DNA from: Burkholderiaceae bacterium | Lineage (GTDB): Bacteria > Pseudomonadota > Gammaproteobacteria > Burkholderiales > Burkholderiaceae | Direction of reading: 5' to 3' | Assembly: GCA_947470165.1 (NCBI GenBank) | Contig: CANISN010000145.1 | Coordinates: 1-5,104, forward strand | Length of the DNA stretch: 5,104 nucleotides | In this document: positions 1 to 5,104 of the stretch, piece after piece | Layout: every line of letters begins with the position of its first letter | Position numbering within the stretch: the first letter of the stretch is position 1 | Made by a program: the position numbers and the translations under genes | The notes under the pieces: model-generated | What the model was told of the DNA's origin: nothing | The model's database searches: none | What the model saw: the letters and a program-made list of their open reading frames with translations, nothing else

Positions 1-3
1 GTT

Positions 4-90
4 TGGTGCCCAGGAAGGGACTCGAACCCCCACAACCTTACGATCGCCAGCACCTGAAGCTGGTGCGTCTACCAATTTCGCCACCTGGGC
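4..90 (-). tRNA. tRNA-Leu, anticodon CAG
   Basis: A complete class II tRNA read on the minus strand, 87 nt including an encoded CCA (complement of 4-6). The acceptor stem pairs GCCCAGG (84-90) with CCTGGGC (8-14), with discriminator A at 7. The D arm has the leucine-type GGCGAAATTGGTAGACGC pattern. The anticodon stem pairs CCAGC with GCTGG around the 7-nt loop TTCAGGT, placing anticodon CAG at 54-56, which reads CUG. A long variable arm with a short G/C/U-paired stem and a T arm with TTCGAGT follow, as expected for leucine tRNAs. The T stem appears to use two G-U pairs at its outer end. It closely resembles my recollection of E. coli tRNA-Leu(CAG). Nothing downstream is visible because the 3' end lies at the window edge. 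Confidence 0.97.
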
Positions 91-98
91 ATGCAGTT

Positions 99-126
99 AT
101 TATAAAGGCATGCGCCTATTGGCCAA
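99..126 (-). promoter_or_regulatory. Sigma-70-type promoter of tRNA-Leu
   Basis: On the minus strand a perfect -10 hexamer TATAAT (complement of 99-104) lies 8 bases before the mature tRNA 5' end. A 16-base spacer separates it from TTGGCC (complement of 121-126), which matches four of six positions of the -35 consensus TTGACA. Transcription would begin at about 91-93, giving a leader of only a few bases to be trimmed by RNase P. A short A-rich tract lies upstream of the -35. This is inferred from motifs only; the -10 is strong and the -35 is moderate. Confidence 0.65.
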
Positions 127-205
127 CTTTATAACCCCTTTTTGGCTTTCCCCTTTCAGACTTAATGGTTTGATACAGTAGCCTAATAAAGAATCACCGT
201 TGAAA

Positions 206-211
206 TATAAG
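206..211 (+). promoter_or_regulatory. Candidate -10 element for rnr
   Basis: TATAAG (206-211) matches five of six -10 consensus bases and lies 23 bases before the rnr start codon. At a 16-18 base spacing upstream there is only poor -35 similarity around 182-189. TTGATA at 170-175 is a better -35 but is 30 bases away, too far to pair with it. Some promoter for rnr-rlmB must lie in the divergent gap 91-234 unless transcription comes from elsewhere, but the precise site is uncertain. Confidence 0.25.
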
Positions 212-234
212 GCATGTATTGCCGAAGGAATTAA

Positions 235-2637
235 ATGCGTAAAGCAAAAAACTTGGTACCACGAGAGGCTGACCGTCTAGGTACAGTCCAAGGTCACCGA
301 GATGGATTTGGATTTGTAATCCCGGATGATGGCGGTGAAGATATTTTTCTTTCTGAAAGAGAAATGTCTCGCGTAATGCACGGCGATAGAGTCAATGTCA
401 GAGTGTTAGGAACAGATCGTCGCGGTCGTCCCGAGGGTCAGATTGTCGATGTGATTGTGCACGTCAACAAGGTAGTAATCGGACGCCTATTAAATGAGAA
501 TGGCGTTTTAATTGTGGCGCCAGAAGATAAGCGTATTGGTCACGATATTTTGATCCCACCCAAAGGCCAGGGCAATGCCAAATTAGGTCAAGTGGTGAGT
601 GTTGAGATCATTGATTATCCAGATAGTTATCGTCAAGCCGTAGGTCGTGTTGTTGAAGTACTAGGTGAAATTGATGATCCCGGTATGGAAATCGAAATCG
701 CTGTGCGTAAGTATGGCGTCCCTCATGAATTTTCAATAGCTGCTAAGAAAGAGGCAGAGGCGTTGCCAGATTCTGTTCAGCAGTCTGATGTAGAGGGGCG
801 AGTAGATTTACGTGATGTACCGCTGGTCACTATTGATGGTGCTGATGCACGTGATTTCGATGATGCTGTGTATTGCGAGCCAGTCATGTACGGCAAGAGC
901 AAGGCATGGCGCTTGATTGTAGCGATTGCTGATGTATCCCACTATGTAAAGCCAGGCCATCCTTTGGATGATGAGGGACTTTTGCGTGCAACCTCAGTGT
1001 ATTTTCCCAGGCGCGTTATTCCGATGCTCCCCGAAAAAATCTCTAATGGTCTCTGTTCATTGAATCCCGGTGTCGATCGTTTATGCATGGTCTGCGACTC
1101 AGTGGTGGACAATAATGGCGTGGTTTTGGCTTACCAATTCTACCCAGCGGTAATGCATTCTGCGCAACGCTTTACCTATGATGCTGTTTGGGAAGTTCTC
1201 TCGAATAGCAAAGGCCCTGAAGCAACGCGTTTTGCTGAATTTAGCCCTTTGTTAACAAATTTATATTCACTTTATAAGATCTTGTTAGATGCACGTCAAA
1301 AGCGTGGTGCGATAGAGTTTGAAACTACTGAAACCCAAATAATCAGTAATGAGCTTGGTAAGATTCTTAGAATTGAGCCACGCTTGCGCAATGATGCTCA
1401 CCGCTTAATTGAAGAATGCATGCTAACGGCTAACGTTTGTGCAGCTGACTTCATTGATAAAAATAAGCATCTCAGTCTGTATCGTGTGCATGGTGAACCT
1501 TCTGAAGAGAAGTTAGTTACCTTACGTCAGGTCTTACGTACATCTGGATTGTCATTGGATGGTGGTGAAAAGCCAAAGCCTAGGGATTTTGCGAAACTCA
1601 TGCGTGAAATCAAGGATCGTCCAGATGTCAATATGCTGCAGACTGTTGTGTTGCGAGCGATGCAGCAGGCGATGTATCAGCCTGATAATGAAGGCCACTT
1701 TGGTTTAGCATATCCAGCCTACTCTCATTTCACAAGCCCAATTCGCCGCTATCCTGATCTCTTAACGCATCGCGTGATTAAGGCGATCTTAGCTAAGAAG
1801 CCTTACGTCCCTGTATTGCCGCCAATGGTGCCGTTGAATCTCACCTTGCCCCGCAAAGGCAAGGGTCGCGAGAACGCAGTGAATGCCAAGAAGTCCCATA
1901 GTGATGCAAAAGAAGCCGCAGCTAAAGGTGCGCGCTTACCTAAACTACCTAAGGGCGCTAATGCAGCGCTACCGATTTGGGGGCAGCTAGGAGTACATTG
2001 CTCATCTAATGAGCGTCGTGCAGATGAAGCTTCACGTGATGTTGAAGCTTGGTTGAAGTGTTACTACATGCGTGATCACTTGGGTCAAGAATATGCCGGT
2101 ACTGTTACTGGTGTAGCAACGTTCGGCTTATTTGTACAACTAGAAAACCTCTTCGTTGAGGGCATGATCCACGTGACTGAGTTAGGCGGAGACTACTTCC
2201 AGTATGACGAAGCTCGTCAAGAGTTGCGCGGTGAGAGAACGGGTATTCGCTATCGCTTAGGCGACCGCGTTCATATTCTGGTTAGTCGGGTTGATCTAGA
2301 TGCTCGCAAAATTGAATTTAGTCTCGTTAAATCTGTAGGTCTAGAGCCTGGTGGTACAACCAATCGCCGCCAAATTATTTTGGCAAGCGATACTGGCAGA
2401 CCCAATAAGAAGGCATCGTCAAAGAAAGGCCGCCCTGGTAGTAAGGAGCCCCAGAAGCATGCTGGCATTAATGTCAATGCAGCGAAATCTGCTGGTAATC
2501 TTGGCGCCAATCAGGCTAAGAATCAGTCTGGCCGCACTTCGAGTAAGCTGGCTAAATCTGGCAAACCGACTAGACCTGCTGGTAAGCCAGCTGGAACAAA
2601 ACCGCCAGTACGCAGTACTAATGCGCGTCGTAAATAA
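235..2637 (+). CDS. rnr: Ribonuclease R (3'-5' exoribonuclease, RNB family)
   Basis: An 800-residue RNase II/RNB-family exoribonuclease that degrades structured RNA processively 3' to 5', acting in the cytosol in mRNA and rRNA turnover. Domains in order: a cold-shock OB fold (about 13-70, with GHRDGFGFV at 20-28), a second OB fold (about 80-165), the RNB catalytic domain (about 188-518), an S1 domain (about 618-698) and a basic tail (700-800). The catalytic aspartates are all present in TIDGADARDFDDAVY: D201, D207, D209 and D210, matching E. coli D272, D278, D280 and D281. The HFTSPIRRYPDL signature is at 498-509. The start is set by AAGGA at 225-229, five bases before ATG, and by an in-frame TAA directly before it. 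The protein therefore lacks the roughly 70-residue helix-turn-helix region of E. coli RNase R. A basic insertion lies at about 523-582. RNase R rather than RNase II is supported by the GHRDGFGF motif, the basic tail and adjacency to rlmB. Confidence 0.96.
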   Translation: MRKAKNLVPREADRLGTVQGHRDGFGFVIPDDGGEDIFLSEREMSRVMHGDRVNVRVLGTDRRGRPEGQIVDVIVHVNKVVIGRLLNENGVLIVAPEDKRIGHDILIPPKGQGNAKLGQVVSVEIIDYPDSYRQAVGRVVEVLGEIDDPGMEIEIAVRKYGVPHEFSIAAKKEAEALPDSVQQSDVEGRVDLRDVPLVTIDGADARDFDDAVYCEPVMYGKSKAWRLIVAIADVSHYVKPGHPLDDEGLLRATSVYFPRRVIPMLPEKISNGLCSLNPGVDRLCMVCDSVVDNNGVVLAYQFYPAVMHSAQRFTYDAVWEVLSNSKGPEATRFAEFSPLLTNLYSLYKILLDARQKRGAIEFETTETQIISNELGKILRIEPRLRNDAHRLIEECMLTANVCAADFIDKNKHLSLYRVHGEPSEEKLVTLRQVLRTSGLSLDGGEKPKPRDFAKLMREIKDRPDVNMLQTVVLRAMQQAMYQPDNEGHFGLAYPAYSHFTSPIRRYPDLLTHRVIKAILAKKPYVPVLPPMVPLNLTLPRKGKGRENAVNAKKSHSDAKEAAAKGARLPKLPKGANAALPIWGQLGVHCSSNERRADEASRDVEAWLKCYYMRDHLGQEYAGTVTGVATFGLFVQLENLFVEGMIHVTELGGDYFQYDEARQELRGERTGIRYRLGDRVHILVSRVDLDARKIEFSLVKSVGLEPGGTTNRRQIILASDTGRPNKKASSKKGRPGSKEPQKHAGINVNAAKSAGNLGANQAKNQSGRTSSKLAKSGKPTRPAGKPAGTKPPVRSTNARRK

Positions 2638-2667
2638 GTAGCAATACAGAATCGAGATAAAGTAAAA

Positions 2668-3423
2668 ATGAAGCAAATCTTAGTTGGTTTTCATGCAGTA
2701 CAAGCGCGCTTACGAGTTGATGCAGCTAGTCTGAAGTCGGTTTATTTTGATCCTAGTCGGCGTGATCGTCGAATGGGTGATTTCTTAAAACAGGCAGAAG
2801 AAGCGCTTGGAGAAAGATTGCATGCTGCAGACGCTGAGCGCCTCCATAAGTTGGCAGGACATGATCGCCATCAAGGCGTGGTAGCTCTAGCTGAGAAAAT
2901 GACGATTGCACGTACCATTACTGAAGTGGTAGAGGATGCTGAGAGTAATCATACAAAGGTGATGTTCTTGGTGCTAGATGGTGTGACGGATCCCCATAAC
3001 TTTGGCGCCTGTTTGCGCGTAGCTGATGGTGCTGGCGTGGATGCAGTAGTGATTCCTAAAGATCGTTCAGCCTCTATTAATGCGACAGTGAGTAAGGTAT
3101 CTAGCGGTGCTTCTGAAGTGATGCCTGTAATTACCGTCACCAATCTAGTGCGTAGTATGAAAGAGATGCAAGAGGCAGGTGTTTGGTTAATTGGTACCGA
3201 CGATGAAGCTGAAAAATCGATTTATGATCTCGATCTTACTGGCCCGATTGGTATTGTGATGGGTGCTGAGGGCGAAGGTATGCGTCGCCTGACCCGTGAG
3301 AACTGCGATGAGTTGGTGCGTATCCCGATGAAGGGTGTTGTGGAAAGTCTGAATGTTTCTGTTGCTAGTGGTGTATGTTTGTATGAGGCACTCAGGCAGC
3401 GTTTAGCTAAAGAGCCCAAGTAA
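2668..3423 (+). CDS. rlmB: 23S rRNA (guanosine(2251)-2'-O)-methyltransferase RlmB
   Basis: A 251-residue SPOUT/TrmH-family methyltransferase, close to the 243 residues of E. coli RlmB, which uses S-adenosylmethionine to methylate the 2'-O of G2251 in the 23S rRNA P-loop. The N-terminal substrate-binding domain (about 1-80) opens with the typical ILVGFHAVQARL. The knotted catalytic domain (about 97-245) holds all three family motifs: LDGVTDPHNFGACLRVAD (103-120, with N111 and R117), GIVMGAEGEGMRRLTR (195-210) and IPMKGVVESLNVSVASG (219-235, with S227, N229 and S231). It starts 30 bases after the rnr stop, and no promoter is apparent in the gap. Its ribosome-binding site is weak (GAG/AAAG in 2654-2662), so co-transcription with rnr is likely. 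The rnr-rlmB pairing also occurs in E. coli, which supports both names. The exact G2251 specificity is by family homology; a related TrmH-type enzyme is a less likely alternative. Confidence 0.94.
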   Translation: MKQILVGFHAVQARLRVDAASLKSVYFDPSRRDRRMGDFLKQAEEALGERLHAADAERLHKLAGHDRHQGVVALAEKMTIARTITEVVEDAESNHTKVMFLVLDGVTDPHNFGACLRVADGAGVDAVVIPKDRSASINATVSKVSSGASEVMPVITVTNLVRSMKEMQEAGVWLIGTDDEAEKSIYDLDLTGPIGIVMGAEGEGMRRLTRENCDELVRIPMKGVVESLNVSVASGVCLYEALRQRLAKEPK

Positions 3424-3476
3424 GCGCCAAGTAAATAGCCGAATCAAATAGTTATTGCAGTAATTGATTTGAATGA
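3424..3476. other. Convergent intergenic gap rlmB / trxC
   Basis: These 53 AT-rich bases separate the stop codons of two converging genes. The only pairing I find is TCAAAT (3444-3449) with ATTTGA (3467-3472), a six-pair AT stem over a 17-base loop with no GC core. That is not a convincing intrinsic terminator for either direction. Termination may be Rho-dependent, or the two transcripts may overlap at their 3' ends. Confidence 0.5.
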
Positions 3477-3899
3477 TTAATCAGTTAACTGTTTTAAAAA
3501 CTGCTCTAGCTCATCCGGCGGTAGAGCTCCACTCAGACGATTTACTTCCTTGCCATTTTTAAAGCATGTCAAGGTAGGAATAGATCGTATATTCCATTGA
3601 GATCCTAATAGTTCCTCTGCTTCTGTATCCACTTTCACAAACAGTATTTGGTTTGCATGCGTAATAGCACTTTTCTGAAAGATGGGACCAAACAATTTGC
3701 AGGGAGCACACCATGGCGCCCAAAAATCCACAATGACTGGCATGACTGCTTGGGTCACGAGCTCACTAAAGTTTGCTGCAGTGGCATTGATTGGCAGCGA
3801 AAGCAGATCTTGCTGACAAGAACCGCAAATAGGCGATTGATTAAGCTTATCAACGGGAACACGATTTCCTTTGGCACAGTGCGGACAATGAATAATCAT
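3477..3899 (-). CDS. trxC: Thioredoxin 2 (zinc-finger thioredoxin TrxC)
   Basis: A 140-residue cytosolic protein-disulfide reductase, matching the 139 residues of E. coli TrxC. The N-terminal zinc-binding part has two CxxC pairs, CPHC (C5, C8) and CGSC (C25, C28), which distinguish thioredoxin 2 from TrxA. The thioredoxin fold follows, with VDFWAPWCAPCKLFGPIF at 57-74 and the cis-proline loop IRSIPT (cis-Pro108). The redox pair is C64 and C67. The active site reads WCAPC, with Ala where E. coli and most thioredoxins have Gly. The start is supported by AAGGA (complement of 3906-3910) six bases before ATG, and by the family-typical position of the first zinc cysteine. It lies 37 bases downstream of tal on the same strand, so it is probably transcribed with tal. 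The family is usually oxidative-stress related and reduced by thioredoxin reductase; no OxyR site was identified here. Confidence 0.95.
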   Translation of the reverse strand: MIIHCPHCAKGNRVPVDKLNQSPICGSCQQDLLSLPINATAANFSELVTQAVMPVIVDFWAPWCAPCKLFGPIFQKSAITHANQILFVKVDTEAEELLGSQWNIRSIPTLTCFKNGKEVNRLSGALPPDELEQFLKQLTD

Positions 3900-3936
3900 T
3901 TAATTTCCTTAATAAGCTGATGGGGAGCTTGGTGAC

Positions 3937-4905
3937 TTACTTGCTTAAGAGTAATTCTAACTTTTCAGTATCAATACAAAAATTACGAATTCCCTCAGCT
4001 AATTTTTCAGTAGCCATTGCATCATTATTTAACTGCAATCTAAAGTTGGATTCATCAAGTCGTAGTGGTGAGATATTCTCGCTTGCTAGTGAACTTGCTG
4101 CATGACTACTATCGAGTTTCTTCTCAACTACAGATGTGCTTAATTGGAGTTCGCCCAAAAGTTCTGGGCTAATGGTCAGCAAATCACAACCGGCCAGTTC
4201 TAATATTTGGCTGGTATTGCGAAAGCTAGCACCCATAATTTCTGTGGTGATATCAAAGTGCTTGTAATAGTGGAAGATACGCTTAACTGAGGTGACGCCA
4301 GGATCATTTGCTCCGCCGTTATTGGCATCACTCCAATTGCTACCAAGCTTGGCTTTGTACCAGTCGGTAATACGCCCTACAAATGGTGAAATGAGTTTTG
4401 CATTGACTGCGCCACAGGCAGCCGCCTGTACTAAAGAAAAGAGCAGGGTAATATTGCAATGAATACCTTCAGCCTCTAAAACCTTGGCTGCTTGAATACC
4501 TTCCCAGGTACCAGCCAGCTTAATTAAGATGCGCTTTCGGTCAATGCCGTGAGACTCATAGAGTGAGATGAGATGCCGAGCCTTATGAATGGTTGCCTCG
4601 GTATCAAATGAGAGGCGCGCGTCCACCTCTGTGGAAACCCTTCCAGGGACGATCTTTAAAATCTCTAAGCCAAAGGCTACTAGAATGTTGTCAACCAAAT
4701 CTACTGGTTTCAGTCTAGGGTGTGCTGATTTAACTTGATGAACTAAGGCTTGATAATTTGCTTGCTGAGCAGCCTTCAGTATCAGGGATGGGTTAGTAGT
4801 GGCATCTTGAGGGTGGTATTCCTGCATACGCTCAAAGTCGCCAGTATCAGCTACGACGGTGGTGAATTGCTTGAGTTGGCTTAGGGCAGAAATAAGGGAT
4901 GTCAT
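3937..4905 (-). CDS. tal: Transaldolase (TalB/TalA type)
   Basis: A 322-residue class I transaldolase of the non-oxidative pentose phosphate pathway. It moves a dihydroxyacetone unit from sedoheptulose 7-phosphate to glyceraldehyde 3-phosphate, giving erythrose 4-phosphate and fructose 6-phosphate. E. coli TalB has 317 residues and aligns from memory along the whole length. Active-site residues are all present: D20 in VVADTGD, E93 in STEVDARLS, Schiff-base lysine K129 in [10 protein letters not shown]151 and T153 in NITLLFS, and S173 and R178 in [23 protein letters not shown] (33-43) and MGASFRN (224-230) are further family signatures. AGGA (complement of 4911-4914) lies five bases before ATG and supports the start. 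It is divergent from rpiA, the isomerase of the same pathway, and precedes trxC. A short loop around 190-202 (rich in N, G, D) and the segment 260-280 (rich in S) are the least conserved parts. Confidence 0.97.
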   Translation of the reverse strand: MTSLISALSQLKQFTTVVADTGDFERMQEYHPQDATTNPSLILKAAQQANYQALVHQVKSAHPRLKPVDLVDNILVAFGLEILKIVPGRVSTEVDARLSFDTEATIHKARHLISLYESHGIDRKRILIKLAGTWEGIQAAKVLEAEGIHCNITLLFSLVQAAACGAVNAKLISPFVGRITDWYKAKLGSNWSDANNGGANDPGVTSVKRIFHYYKHFDITTEIMGASFRNTSQILELAGCDLLTISPELLGELQLSTSVVEKKLDSSHAASSLASENISPLRLDESNFRLQLNNDAMATEKLAEGIRNFCIDTEKLELLLSK

Positions 4906-4925
4906 TAGGATCCTGGAAGCTTTAG

Positions 4926-4944
4926 ATTAATTAATATCGATATT
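4926..4944. repeat. Overlapping AT-rich palindromes upstream of tal
   Basis: Two perfect palindromes overlap by three bases: ATTAATTAAT (4926-4935) and AATATCGATATT (4933-4944). They lie 21-39 bases before the tal start codon, where a repressor or other DNA-binding protein could act on tal transcription. AT-rich palindromes of this size do arise by chance, so an operator role is only a possibility. Confidence 0.35.
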
Positions 4945-4960
4945 GCATTGAATACCATAT

Positions 4961-4981
4961 GATAGATGTATCAATCACATC
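4961..4981. repeat. Short inverted repeats between tal and rpiA
   Basis: GATAGATGTATC (4961-4972) has four-base arms GATA and TATC around a four-base centre. Overlapping it, GATGT (4965-4969) and ACATC (4977-4981) form a second inverted repeat with a seven-base centre. The pair lies about midway between the two start codons. The arms are short, so a regulatory role is speculative. Confidence 0.25.
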
Positions 4982-5014
4982 GTTCCAGTACAAACAAGGG
5001 TATTTCGTAAGATC

Positions 5015-5104
5015 ATGAACCAAGATCAACTTAAGCAATTGGTGGGCGAGGCAGCGCGAGATGAGGTCTTAAAGTTACCTGCTGGCCAAGTTTTGGGAAT
5101 TGGA
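5015..5104 (+). CDS. rpiA: Ribose-5-phosphate isomerase A (5' part only)
   Basis: The first 30 codons of an open frame that continues past the window edge; it is too short for a length-based ORF call. It interconverts ribose 5-phosphate and ribulose 5-phosphate in the non-oxidative pentose phosphate pathway. The visible protein begins MNQDQLKQLVGEAARDEV and reaches KLPAGQVLGIG, which parallels the start of E. coli RpiA (MTQDELKKAVGWAA, then VGVGTGST). The last residues would be the beginning of the GxGTGST phosphate-binding loop, which is cut off. ATG at 5015 is chosen by this alignment. The ribosome-binding site is poor: AAGGG (4996-5000) is 14 bases away, further than usual, and no in-frame ATG, GTG or TTG lies closer to it. 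Divergence from tal, the same pathway, supports the name. Confidence 0.85.
   Translation, partial: MNQDQLKQLVGEAARDEVLKLPAGQVLGIG

Larger units (their letters stand above)
4906..5014. promoter_or_regulatory. Divergent tal / rpiA regulatory region
   Basis: This 109-base AT-rich gap must carry the promoters for both tal (leftward) and rpiA (rightward) unless there are longer-range transcripts. Possible elements on the plus strand are TATGAT (4958-4963, five of six -10 bases) and TTGCAT (4943-4948), but these two are only nine bases apart and cannot form one promoter. On the minus strand TTGATA (complement of 4969-4974) is a fair -35 without a good -10 at the right distance. I therefore cannot assign start points. 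The palindromes within it are listed separately. Confidence 0.5.

Noticed and set aside
1..90. tRNA-Leu as an integration site for a mobile element
   Set aside because: The 3' end of the tRNA is at the window edge, no repeated tRNA fragment is found elsewhere in the window, and no integrase is present.
2041..2637. Frameshift or fusion in the 3' part of rnr, suggested by the long unusual tail
   Set aside because: The S1 domain is complete up to about residue 698 and the same frame continues as a basic tail, which is normal for RNase R; rlmB begins intact 30 bases later.
2271..2676. Three extra open frames over the 3' end of rnr and the rnr-rlmB gap (2271-2510 minus, 2351-2641 plus, 2419-2676 minus)
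   Set aside because: They lie in other frames of the low-complexity, lysine-rich tail of rnr, where stop codons are rare by composition. Their translations resemble no family, and the rnr frame itself is intact to its stop.
2949..3419. Minus-strand open frames inside rlmB (2949-3143 and 3222-3419)
   Set aside because: They are antisense to conserved rlmB motifs and show no recognisable protein features.
3482..3503. CAGTTAACTG palindrome and GTTTTAAAAAC near the trxC stop as a bidirectional terminator
   Set aside because: Both lie inside the trxC coding end, lack a GC-rich stem and have no suitable T tract after a stable hairpin.
3914..3930. Hairpin AAGCT-7 nt-AGCTT between tal and trxC as a terminator
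   Set aside because: The stem is five pairs with little GC and is not followed by a T run on the minus strand, so it would not stop transcription. It could at most be a weak RNA structure.
3648..4105. Plus-strand open frames opposite trxC and the end of tal (3648-3920 and 3920-4105)
   Set aside because: They are antisense to well-supported genes; the trxC active site and the tal C-terminus explain the sequence.

Overview
The window looks like a piece of chromosomal housekeeping DNA from a betaproteobacterium, most likely a Burkholderiaceae member with moderate to low GC such as Polynucleobacter. That placement is an inference from remembered protein similarity, base composition and gene content, not from a search. 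There is no sign of a mobile element, CRISPR array, phage or other accessory system.

Layout from left to right: a complete tRNA-Leu(CAG) gene on the minus strand (4-90) with a recognisable promoter. It is divergent from an RNA-metabolism pair on the plus strand, rnr (RNase R, 235-2637) and rlmB (23S rRNA 2'-O-ribose methyltransferase, 2668-3423), separated by 30 bases and probably co-transcribed. A 53-base convergent gap follows. Next come two minus-strand genes that read tal (transaldolase, 3937-4905) then trxC (thioredoxin 2, 3477-3899), 37 bases apart and plausibly one operon. A 109-base AT-rich divergent region with several palindromes separates tal from the first 30 codons of rpiA (ribose-5-phosphate isomerase A, 5015 onward), which runs off the right edge.

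Two themes emerge. The left half serves RNA and translation: a leucine tRNA, an RNA-degrading exoribonuclease and a ribosomal RNA methylase. The right half serves the non-oxidative pentose phosphate pathway (tal and rpiA back to back), with a redox protein (trxC) attached to tal.

Nothing here is clearly a new system. The points most worth a second look are in known families. The RNase R lacks the N-terminal helix-turn-helix region of the E. coli enzyme and carries a basic insertion of about 40 residues between the RNB and S1 domains, plus a strongly basic tail. The thioredoxin 2 has a CAPC active site in place of the usual CGPC. The tal/rpiA intergenic region has palindromes that could be operators.
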